A stretch of DNA of 64,000 nt from Zygnema cylindricum (lineage: Eukaryota; Streptophyta; Zygnematophyceae; Zygnematales; Zygnemataceae). A program made the translations under genes and the position numbers. Position 1 is the first letter of the stretch. Each line of letters starts with the position of its first letter. The DNA lies in contig JBBHKE010001395.1 in NCBI GenBank assembly GCA_037447655.1, positions 62,001-126,000 on the forward strand, in the 5' to 3' direction. Positions 12,799-23,027 of the stretch are shown in pieces. Below the pieces are notes generated by a model. The model was given only the letters and a program-made list of their open reading frames with translations. It did not search any database and was not told the DNA's origin.

Positions 12799-15100
12799 CG
12801 CCTTGAATCGCTATTAGCGTAATGAAATAGATAGCCTAATGAAACAATTAGCGCTATTTACGCTAATTGGGAATTTCATTTTTTTCCAAAAAAATATTTA
12901 TTGTAATTTATCATTAACACTAATTTGTAAACTGCTTTGTAATAATCTTCGGCGCATAATATCTTCACACTAAAATATGTGCATGTACGAAATTATTCAA
13001 ATCATACGCCATTTCATTTGCCGACCTCATTTCATCGTCTTTTTTTAGAGCACGTTTACATGTGCGCGCGACAGCTTAAATGTTAAATGTTATGCTTGTA
13101 TCCGTCTTTCCAGTAAATCCAATAGACACAATTAATTCTCCAATCATTTCTGCCTCTTTAGTTTCCACGCAACTTCCAGCCTTTCTCAATTTACGTACTG
13201 TTTCTATCTTTGCCAAATCTGTGCGCACTAAATCAAGTAGGTGTGCACACACTGCTTACCAATTATTCTTCTTTACTCTGGGAGCCGTTCTCCGGCCTTA
13301 CTTTGTTTCTATTTCTCTCTCGCAAACAGTTCTTCCCTTTCTTCGTTTCTTCTTCGTCATTTCTTTCTTCTTCCGACATCTAACGTCCTTCCTTTGTTTC
13401 ATCCCCTACCCGATGCCTTGATATCCTGAATTCTCTTTCTAAATTCTTTCTTCTCTGTTGTTACCTCACACCAGCTCAATTTAAATACATCAATTTTCAG
13501 AAATAACACTCCCTAGCTCCTGGTAATCTTTCACAGGTCCTGTAGCACTTATGGAGCCTGCTGCCACTTGTTAGTGTCCTCCAGTCTCGACGTCTCTTGT
13601 CTCTTCTACCATACTCGTACTGAAAATTCCTCCAGCCTCTCCTGCTAGACATTCGTTTCAGTCACAACTTAGTGTATCACAGCTGCACAATGTCAATTAC
13701 TTGTGACATTCGTCTCCTTTCCAGTCACATTTATTTCTTCCGCCGATATCATCCTAAAAAAAAAAATCACCTTTGGAAAAGGAAATTCCCTTACTCTTCG
13801 TCGTCCAGCTAATCTACATTCGCACATCGTGTCTGAAACGAATCCCACTTCCTCATCTCAAATGCCTGCCGCTGCTTTTGATATTTCTACCCCTAATCCA
13901 TAAACCAATTGCGCATTTTCCAGAAAATTTTGTGCTCCACAGCTGGTCTATCTCTATACTCTAAAAAACCCTAAAAGACCGAGATACTTTCCAATGGCTG
14001 CGCCGCGTTCTTCTTCCTGTAGAAATTCTGTCAGGTTCATCTCGAATGTCACCGCTGGCATCCTAATCATGCCGCGCTACAGCTTTAGCTGCCTCCGTAA
14101 TTCCTCCAACATCACTTTTAATTTTATAAATTTCAAATAAAAATATAAAAACGATTCAAATGATTCTTTAACTTCTGCAAACTTGTTCCTGTTCTTTTCT
14201 AGTTCCCTATAAAATGCTTCTTAAATTTCGTCCATTTCCTGTCAATGTCCCTTTGTGCCTCCAAATTTTTGACATTTTTACAAACTTTCCCGAAAATTGT
14301 CCACTAATTTATCCAGAAAATCTAACAAAAGTCTCATCAAAGTAATCCAAAATTGCAAAACTTCTGCATAGTTTAACATAATATCCAAACAAATTTTAAA
14401 TTTTCTCAAATTTCAAACTAGATTATAAATTTTAACATTGTGCAAGAATTTTCTAGATTTATATCGTAATGCTCCTTCAATTTTCAGTAATTTACCCCTA
14501 TTTCTGCTCACACTTGATTTTACCAGAAAAATATATATATATTTCAATAAATTTCTTGATTGTTTTCAAGTTTTCTATCCAAACATCAGCAATTTTGTTA
14601 AGAAATCTCACAATTTCCATCAACTTCTCACAATTTATTTTCAAATGTGTGCGATTCCTCCAAATTCCTCGATGTTGTCGATTTCTCACCACTACCTGCC
14701 GCTTTTCAAGACTCGTGATGCCCGAAAGCTCTTCATACCACATAAGCTTCAATTGATCACATTCTCACCGCTCATCAGTTCACATGCTTCAGCAAATACC
14801 CAAGTCGGCTCACATTTCTCCAATCCGTCGATTAGGTAACTCGGACCAATGTATCCTTTCATCAGGCAAGATTTTCAAAACATCCCCCGAAGACCAATTC
14901 TCTTCAAGAGCCTTCCTTATCCACTTAGTACTCAATGATTCCCGATTCTTTATCGATAATACAGAGAAGTCCTTTTCCCTTCGATATGTTAACATTTACA
15001 TTTTCCACCAGGTAGCTTAAGACATGGGCCAATAATGGTATGGTCTTGAATTCTACAAGCTCAAACTTTCTACAGCTCAACAACCCAACGCTACCAGACT
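12799..15100. other. Pyrimidine-rich interval, no gene recognised
   Basis: From about 13250 to 14000 the plus strand is C/T-rich with cTTCTTC runs. Several overlapping open stretches at 14438-15020 on both strands have no motif I recognise. Their position just downstream of a dead copia protease (15120-15400, minus) makes decayed retrotransposon sequence plausible, but I cannot show it. Confidence 0.4.
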
Positions 15101-15119
15101 GACTAGGGAACGAATGCCG

Positions 15120-15400
15120 ATCTGGGTCACTTTAATATTTTTAGTTTTAGAGGGAACTTTAACCTCGTTACCGAATGCATCTTTCTAATAGACTCAAATA
15201 GAATGAGTGACTGCATCTATCCCTTCGGAATTAAATATGGGAAGGTTTAAGTAGACAGTTCCCATATTGTTGACAAAAATAATCTACCCGTTTGCAACAG
15301 TAACCCTTTTTGCGATTGTGAGCTGTCGTAAGTCGTCAAAGAGCGTCATGTTGGTACAAGTGTGATGTGACGATCCCATAACAACCACCCACTCCTCCGA
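15120..15400 (-). pseudogene. Copia protease remnant
   Basis: Read on the minus strand, the translation contains a degenerate copia protease signature: EEWVVVMGSSHHTCTNMTLF, then VTVANG and NMGTVYLNLP, the spacing seen in functional copia proteases (W-x-x-D-S-G-A-x-H-H ... ANG ... G-x-G-x-x-x-L). The catalytic DSG is replaced by VMG, and in-frame stops follow ANG and lie downstream. No gag, integrase or LTR of this family is recognisable around it. Confidence 0.65.
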
Positions 15401-17446
15401 AATGTCCATTTTCTGAGAACAAAACAACCGAAAGGTTGAGAGAAAGAGAGCGACAGTCTTATATAACTTTGAGGTAGTTCCACGTAGACGTTTACGCTTT
15501 CAGGTTTGCGAGCGTTTATATTTTTTTGGATGCGTAGTTTCGGTGCTTTTTTGGGGGCGTAGAAAGGAGTGAAATGAGGAGAGCTTTTGGACTTCAATTT
15601 TCATTAACATGTTAATAGCCTGCAGAGGAGTTCTTTGTGGCGTTTTTGTTACTCACATGCGTGTTTTTTTTTTCGCAGTCCCCTCCTCGTGCTCGAGGTC
15701 CAACCGAGCTTGAAACAAATAATGCACATTGATGCAACCAAAGGTCTTAGGTGCAACAAACAGGTCACAAGAAACCCATGATGGCAAATGGTGTTTGAAG
15801 TCTCTTCTTAGGTATGAGCTCAGCTTTACAAGATAGACAAAAATTAAAAGCCTTTTTAAATGGAGTTTTCCTAGGTTACTGTGCCTAAACTTCTAAATTT
15901 CTGAGTTTAGTTTGGGTATTTGTCATTTTGTGACTTAGGATTCAGGTTGATACTTTGGTCTCGTGTTTGTTATTCATGAGCTTTATTTTGAGCTTCTTGT
16001 GAAGTTATAGATAAGCATACCATCAACAATTGTGAACCTAACCCGAAATCAAAAAATTAAGGATAGCAACACGATTAGTAGGGTATGATTCAGGTATGAA
16101 TATCATAGTAAAAAGAGGTGGAAAAATAATTGGTCATCCTTGCGGTATTACTTATGTAAAAATTAGAAATATTGACACTTTTGCATAAGATAATGTTTTT
16201 ATAGGCTAAATCTTTTATCAAGTTTACAAAATTTATAAATGACTAGTCTTTCTTTGGGAGTAAGAGTTATGGTTCTAAAGCTCGGAAAGGTTATCATAAA
16301 ATTGTCATTTATGACAGTTGCTAAAAAATATCATTATCCCATTGCGTGTAATGGCGAGAAAAAATCGTAATTATGAAAGATATTCTTGCCAAACTATGAT
16401 TAAAAAATGTTTTATTCACGTTTCGTCAAATAAAGTCTCACAAAAAAAAATCATGGAAAGGAATCCACATTAAAAGTGTGCGCGCAGAACAGGAGTTCGA
16501 GATATGAATTTGTTGTTATAATTGTAAAGTTTTAGATGTTGTGCTCTGATTGCGAATTGAGATATCTGAAATCAAGTATTGCTCATTTTGTTGTGCGTGT
16601 CCCTTCAATTAAAGTTCAAACATTTAATTAACGGAACAAATTGAATGCAAAAGATTGAGGCCGTAATCATGGGAAATATATTTGAAACTCGTGTAGATGT
16701 AAGCGTTACATTAAAATCAATTATTAGACAACACAAAGCAAAAACAAGGGTAAAAAACGACAATCAAGGCTGCACACTTATCGATTTCAACAAGAAAAAG
16801 GTACAATGTAGCTAACAACAATAACCAAATTCCCCAAAAATCTAACATTTGCGAAGCTAATAAAAAAAGCTTGCGCCTAAAATTCACCGTCGAAATTTGT
16901 TGAATCTACACGTTGTGCCAAATTAAGTGACGCTGAAACAAAAGAAAACATAAATGGAGGAAAATCGAAAACTTGCGATCCCCAAAAGTGTTCGCAAACG
17001 TTCAGATTCGAAATAGGAAAGTCCCCTAACCAACAGTTATAAAAGTAAAAATGAAACAAAGAGGTATTCACTTTCTGAAAACTCCCCTGGATAAAATAAA
17101 CGGGTACAAGTACACAAAATTTAAGAGATCTACCTCTTCTAACAAGTAAGAAATACATCAAGAATTGTGGATAAAATACATAAACCGCAAATATGTTGCA
17201 CATTTCTCCATCCCCTCTTGCCAGTCGCCAAGCAAAAGGAATATCCAACTTGCTAGAAGAATAAAGAATGTGAAGAACACTCTTTTTTCCGAAAGTCAAT
17301 GAAACTCACACGACGAAACTTCGCCATCATAAATAGCCATCTACATAATCAATGCTAATTTTGTCGATAAGAATATCCTCGGTCAAGCTTCCAAGGCCGG
17401 AGTTCCTTTTATATAAGTTAAGGAAAAATTAAAAGCAAACAACAAC
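15401..17446. other. No gene recognised; 3' flank of the GH16 gene
   Basis: This AT-rich interval includes the presumed 3' untranslated region and downstream flank of the minus-strand GH16 gene, whose stop codon is at 17447-17449. A 140-codon open stretch on the minus strand (16877-17299) is rich in F, Y and L, has no motif and lies in that 3' flank. I do not call it. Confidence 0.4.
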
Positions 17447-20074
17447 CTAAGCGAAGGAGGCGAGCATCATTTTTCTGTAGAATATCTTCCAAGGAGCATC
17501 GGCTCCTCCGTTCCATCTCCCTGCCCAGTACCAATCATTATAGTGAACAGAACTGGCATCCCAAATAGAACCGTAAACAAATACGGCTTGGGAAGGGTAC
17601 TTCGAAACATCCTTAGGGAGCATTGTCCGTACAATTTTGCCATCCACTCGCCACCTGAAAAACATTTAAAAAATGCAACAAGCATAAACATAAGCATAAA
17701 CATGGAATAAAAATATGTGGAGATCGGAAATGTTAAAAGAAATACGGTTTGTCTCGTCTTGACTTGGCCTGTTTTTTTGGACTTTACACATATAAATTGA
17801 CGTTTTCTGCTTAAAATCCGAAGCAAGAATTCTGAAGGTCAACTCACACGATCTTTTTGGAGGAATATAAGATGTCGTAAGTGTGAAAATCGTCGGAGCA
17901 GTCAAATCCCAATGGAATCCATTTCTCTTGTCCGCCACTGCCATCCACGTACACGTTTGTCTGGACACTGGTTTTGTCGTGTCCCAGCCACTCGAAATCG
18001 ATTTCATCTTGTCTGGGGGTTCCTTCGGAAGAAGACAGCTGTGTGACATGTGGCGCAACCGGATTGGTAGAAGAAAATTAGCCGCATGTTTGCAATTAGA
18101 TTGACATTTATTGGGAGTTTATGTGAAGTTATTTGAACAGCTATGGTTCTTTCCATATTACAAAGTGAACGCAAGGTGGAGAGGGAGAGAGTTAAGAGAA
18201 AGAGAGAGAGAGAGGGAGAGCGAGCTAAATTTTGTAAGGTAAAAGAACATTTCTGGGCGCAGATTATTTACTTCTAAAAAAGCTAGAACAAATGTGATAT
18301 CACCTCCCCCACTTTTCGGTGATGAAACATTGTTCCAACCGCATTCAAAAATTATACTTCATAATATCAGTGAGGTGTGTAAGAATTCTCACATAAAAGG
18401 AGGATACTAATCCGCTTGTGTTTCCTTTGGCACATTTGAATTGTGTGGAAAAGAATCCGTACTGATAAGGTATGGTGGAGTGAAACCTGCCACCTGTACA
18501 GAAAAATACGGAAAATGACATAATTAAAATAGGATAGACGCGTAATCATGTTTCTGACGGACACTACATAATTAGTTTGATTGAAACTGAGGTACAAACT
18601 TGCCCATTTTTTTGTTGCCTTTCTCATTGTTTGCGTTTTAGCTACTAGGAAAAAGAAATTATAAAAATTGACGGCATGTAAATGTTTAACTTTTAACATT
18701 GGTAATGTAGAACAAAATAGAAGAACAACGCACCGCATCCGGACTTGTCATACGTGATGGAGGCTGTCCCCGGTCCTGTTTCAATATTTGGGGAACAGTA
18801 ATCCATGCTCAGCGGAAACAGCGACGTGTATTTCACGCGGCTTGGAACCCTGGGAGGAATAATCGTCGGCGTTCCGACATTCACAGAGTTGAAATTGGCA
18901 TAAATCGGCGACCGTGGATATCCTGTGCTCCACGAGCCCATCGCTGCCGTGGAAGTGTAAAGAAGGGACATATACAGGCGCATGCTTATACCGGATGGAA
19001 ACACTTCCAATCCCTCATTGTCATGATATTGCAAAAGTGTCTTGTCGACATACCACCTGGTAGAAAGATAGCAATTGTTAAAACAATCATAAATTGGAAC
19101 TACGAAATCTGTGAAATTTAACTGGGAAAATGACGCGTGAATTTTTGTGCGGTATTTTGGATGAATTTAATAAATAATTGAGACTGTGGCAAATACCTCC
19201 GTTATGAAGCGTATCCATGAAAGAGATTTGAATGATTTATAATTTGCACTGTTGTTATAAAAGACTTTCTGAAGGAAAACTCATGAAGAGAAATAGACAT
19301 GTGTGATCATCAATTCCAAATAATTTACTTTGGTTCACACAATGTTGGAAAAAAAAGTGGGAAACTGACATAATTCTGCTGGGAGACCAAACAAGCTTGT
19401 AAGTGTGATACTCTGTCGAACAATCGTATCCCAAATCTACAATTGTGGCGTATCCGTTAATGTTGTTGTGAACGGTATTCAGTGCGACTCGACGCTTGTG
19501 ATCGCCGTAAAATTCCATTATAATCGAATTGCGATTCCCGTTTGCTAAAGGGGTTGAAAGCTGCAAAAGGGAACGATGACAGAAATCGAAATCAGAGGCA
19601 TGTTTTTTTTGCTTTGACCAGTCGTTTATCTTTTCCGGTTAAACAATTTTTGGATTGAAACTCGGTAATATTATGAAAAGATGCAAAAGAATGAACATGA
19701 ATATTACATATGTTAGGTTACCCACTTCCTGAATTGACTTTATTATACACATCCAGTTTCTGTAATTATTGCAAGGAAAATAGACTGCTAATGTTATCGA
19801 GTTGGCATCCACTCCATACCAATAAACAAAAAGATAAGAAAACATACGTAAAAACTGGTCGTAGATCCCGACGACGGACCAGATGGACATTTTATTCTAG
19901 CTGAGAAAGTCCCAGAAGTAAACGTTTCCCTGGAACCAATTCGGGCACCTTAAAAAAAAAAAAAACAGGGAAAAGATTCAGGCTCCTTGTGGCAAAAAAA
20001 ACCCCATAGAGTTGCATGCATTCAAAAAGAGTACGGCCAAGTTGGGTAAGAAAGTGAGCTATCCACACAGACAG

Positions 20075-20160
<86 letters not shown>

Positions 20161-21106
20161 GCGAATGTGGACAAGAGAGTTGGAGACGGAGAGTGAGAGG
20201 GAAAAACAAACAATGGAAGTGGGAGAGGGAGAGGGGGAAAAAGAGAGTTAGTTTCCGAAGATGATTATCCCTACCTCCACTTATATCAACGACGAGCTGG
20301 TAGTTGTTCCCTTTTGATGCGACGTGTTCGGGTTTCGTTCCCTCAGAAACAACATTTGTGATAGGTTTTGTTTTTTGTCGCGGCCCCTTCGAATACCGGA
20401 GCTGAGTCAGCATTTCCATGACATTCACACAAAGTCCCGCCGCAGAACTCAATTTTTTTTGTCCGTAATCTGGTCGCAAGGAAGCTACGACTGCGAGACA
20501 AACCTCGATCCCTTGCTTTGTGGATGCAACTCTCTTCAATGCGTTTGTCCAATCCCCCTTCCCAACAAAGGCCAGAGCCGAACCCAGCTCACTCGGAGCT
20601 TTAGTGAGAGACTCCCTACAAGCTTTCAATGTCTTGCTTCTGGCAATACCAGTTCCCAAGAGTGGATTGACTCTCGGGAGAGTCTCCATGATGTAATCCT
20701 TTTCCGTTTGTCCCTTCCGGAGCTGGACTGTGGCTACCACTCGTTTTGCCGGCAAATAGTTGGCATTCGGATTCGGGAATTGGGTATCGATCTGGGTGAG
20801 GGGTTTAGTCGCCGATTTTCGTTCGGTTTTTGGCTCGACGGCTCCCCATGAAGGTCGCTTCTGGTCGGCCACAAACTGCTCGAGACTCTCCAGCTGCTTC
20901 AGGATTGGCGGCGCCGTTCCGTTACTCTCTTCTGATTCGTCCAAAATGTTGTACGGATTGGGCTGTTTTGGCTGGAAGCGGCTGAGACTCTTGACAGTGG
21001 CCCAAGCGCGCCATTGGGGAGAATTGGGGACGGGTTGGGAGAGGGAAGGGAGGGATAATATTGAGAATAGAACCACAAGAAGAGGAATTAAAATATGGGC
21101 ATTCAT
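17447..21106 (-). CDS. Secreted PMEI-like / tandem GH16 protein
   Basis: Seven exons (complement): 21106-20275, 19948-19848, 19560-19370, 19056-18734, 18493-18393, 18038-17848 and 17654-17447. All introns are GT-AG and the phases join without conflict to 1947 nt, 648 aa. The start ATG at 21106 is followed by a hydrophobic signal peptide (residues 1 to about 24). Residues about 155-236 resemble the helical invertase/pectin-methylesterase-inhibitor fold (LKACRESL..WTNALKRVAS..GIEVCL; Cys163, 203, 226). Two glycoside hydrolase 16 beta-sandwich modules follow. Module 1 (about 250-470) has SGTFSARIKC, then NSIIMEFYG where the family has DEIDFE, so the nucleophile Glu is Ser323 and the helper Asp is Ile325, while Glu327 remains. 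Module 2 (about 455-648) has YGFFSTQFKC and an intact QDEIDFEWLG (Glu528, Asp530, Glu532), then WRVDGK. Module 2 should be a cell-wall glucan hydrolase or transglycosylase; module 1 may only bind glucan. The donor substrate cannot be told from sequence. The PMEI assignment is tentative, the GH16 assignment firm. Confidence 0.87.
20080..20156. repeat. (GA)n microsatellite in intron 1
   Basis: About 75 bases of almost pure GA on the plus strand lie inside the first intron (20274-19949) of the GH16 gene. On the coding strand this is a CT tract. It creates a spurious open reading frame that runs from exon 1 through the intron. Confidence 0.95.
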
Positions 21107-22258
21107 GATGTCTTCAATGTCTCTCCCTTTCTTGATTTATGTTTGTATAAATCCGTTAGAAAACAAAGAAGAGATTTGGATTATTTCTTACTAGGATCCA
21201 CTAGAAAACAAAGAAGAGATTTGGATTTTTCCTTGGTAGGATTCAGAATAAGACAGGAGTGAGACGATGAGATGCATACAGATCTCCCGCTTATGTACCG
21301 CTCATGTTGGTGTGTTTGACAGATGTCGAGAAAGTGCTCTGTGTACGGACAAGTTCCAGTCAGGAATATTCCGTACATTACTCTGGTTCGAGCGAAATAC
21401 GAGGAATCGCATTCGAATCCAGTCGGACGTTCCGTGCGGAGAACAAATAAAAAAGAGGAAAAAAAAAAAATTGTTTCTTGATTACTTAAATTTCGTATAG
21501 TGCGAAATAAGTGGTTTGGTCGTACGGACATACATGTCTGTGTAGCACACCTGAAGTACAGTCGGCATATTTCATTTCATGGACAGCGTTCAGTTGTCAC
21601 ACTTGTGATTCGCTTCCATAGATAATTTTTTCTAATCTACGGCACAGGTAAATCCAAACAGGCGTCGCTTAGAAATTGTGACACCAGTTTGTTGATTCCG
21701 TCAAGTTGATCCAACGGGCATAGATCTAAAGCGGGAAAACGAGCAATTTGTGACCGTCCACACCAGAATCTTACGGCTTCGAAACCGCCCAATCCTTGAA
21801 ACGTCCTTCAGACGACCGCTTTTGGGCCTGATGAAACCGCAGACGTGACATAACAGCATCCGCGATTCGGAAGGACAGTTGAAGGATTTGATTCGTGTAA
21901 CACGCTGACACGTGGACCATTGTGATTGCCCCTGCCTATCACTCATAAAGTGGTTTCTGACAATTCTGGGTACGCATAGTGATGCTCTGGACACAGCTGC
22001 AGATTGGCAACAAAGTCAGAGATTCGTCAACGCCACCTGTACATTGTCGGTGCTGCAAACTCCTGCTTTGGTCGGTGATGTCGGTGGCGGAAAAGTGGTG
22101 GCGGAAAAGTTTTATTTCTTTCGTCACAGAGATAGTGCCATTCGGAAATCTGACACGATTTGTTGGCTTGGTGCCCTATTCTCTTTCGATAACCAGGGTC
22201 AGGTGAATATTTTGATTTAATCATCTTAGACTTGTTGCACATTGTTCCTAATGCTCAG
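21107..22258. promoter_or_regulatory. 5' flank of the GH16 gene
   Basis: On the minus strand an AT-rich TTTATACAA lies about 35-45 bases before the start codon and could serve as a TATA element, although the leader would then be very short. A direct repeat of about 25 bases, TAGAAAACAAAGAAGAGATT plus a few more, occurs at 21158 and 21202. No other gene is seen up to the MITE at 22259. Confidence 0.35.
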
Positions 22259-22461
22259 TACACCTTGAATCGTTATTAGCGTATAGAAATTATTAGTGTT
22301 AAGAAAAAATTAGCGTCATTCATTCTAATTTAGTGCCAGGAGACGTGGCAGATTATGGTTCACATCCTTAAATAGTGTAATTTATTGTATTTAAGGTATC
22401 AATGTCAAAATTTTGGGGTGCCGATATAGAGTACATAATGCTAATAATGATTCACGGTGTA
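22259..22461. mobile_element. MITE-like element (TACACC family, 203 bp)
   Basis: The ends are TACACCTTGAATCGTTATTA and, inverted, TACACCGTGAATCATTATTA, matching in nearly all positions. The interior includes AAAATTTTGGGGTGCCGA, shared with 11008-11537. No open reading frame is present. The LTR of element A starts 19 bases beyond its right end. Confidence 0.75.
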
Positions 22462-22479
22462 CTTTCGACATTTGACTAT

Positions 22480-23027
22480 TGAAAGATTAAAAACCAAATA
22501 AAACACACACACGCCAATGGTGTTCCTCCAAAAACATTTAATATATTAAGCACAATGCAAATACAACTTCTTTTCTTCTTTCCTTTTACTTCTGATCTTT
22601 CTACACCTCCTTAACAAGCTACACCTCCAAAAGATAATTCTACCATAAAGTCTCAACCAATATAAATAGGTACACGACTAGATACGTGTAAGAGTCAACG
22701 CGGTGAAATGAACGACCGACAAGTTTGAACCGACTTGAACAACACGGTACGCGTAACCCGAACCAACTTGAATCACGCGGTACGACTTGAACTTCCGTGA
22801 ACCAAAACTACTAAGAAATTCCCACGTCACTTCTATAGTACAATTCAAACATACATGAAACGAAACAAACATTTCATTTCACGTCACTTCAAATATCCAG
22901 CGACGAAACTTCTTCGTCGCTGGTACTTCAACTATCCAGCGACGAAACTACTTCGTCGCTGGTCGTCGCTACCTTAGCTACGAGAATGACTCGTCGCTAA
23001 CAGAGTTCTCAATACCAAATCCTAACA
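22480..23027 (-). repeat. 3' LTR of element A
   Basis: TG...CA ends and about 98.7% identity to 27772-28320. It contains two adjacent perfect hairpins at 22897-22923 and 22936-22962, each with 11-bp arms (CCAGCGACGAA and its complement) and 5-base loops, placed in U3 near the element-sense 5' end. Confidence 0.93.

Noticed and set aside
14438-15020. Overlapping open frames on both strands
   Set aside because: No recognisable motif. Possibly decayed retrotransposon next to the dead protease, but this is not demonstrable.
16877-17299. 140-codon open frame on the minus strand
   Set aside because: It lies in the 3' flank of the GH16 gene, has no motif and is rich in residues coded by T-rich codons.
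17666-18058. Open frame overlapping GH16 exon 6 in another frame
   Set aside because: The frame with DEIDFE and matching exon phases explains the region. The longer open frame has no similarity.
19949-20274. Protein-coding read-through of GH16 exon 1 into a serine/leucine-rich stretch
   Set aside because: It is the (CT)n microsatellite of intron 1. The GTAGGG donor and the AAG acceptor at 19949 restore the GH16 fold.
22897-22962. CRISPR-like repeats
   Set aside because: There are only two palindromic units inside a eukaryotic LTR, with no spacer array.
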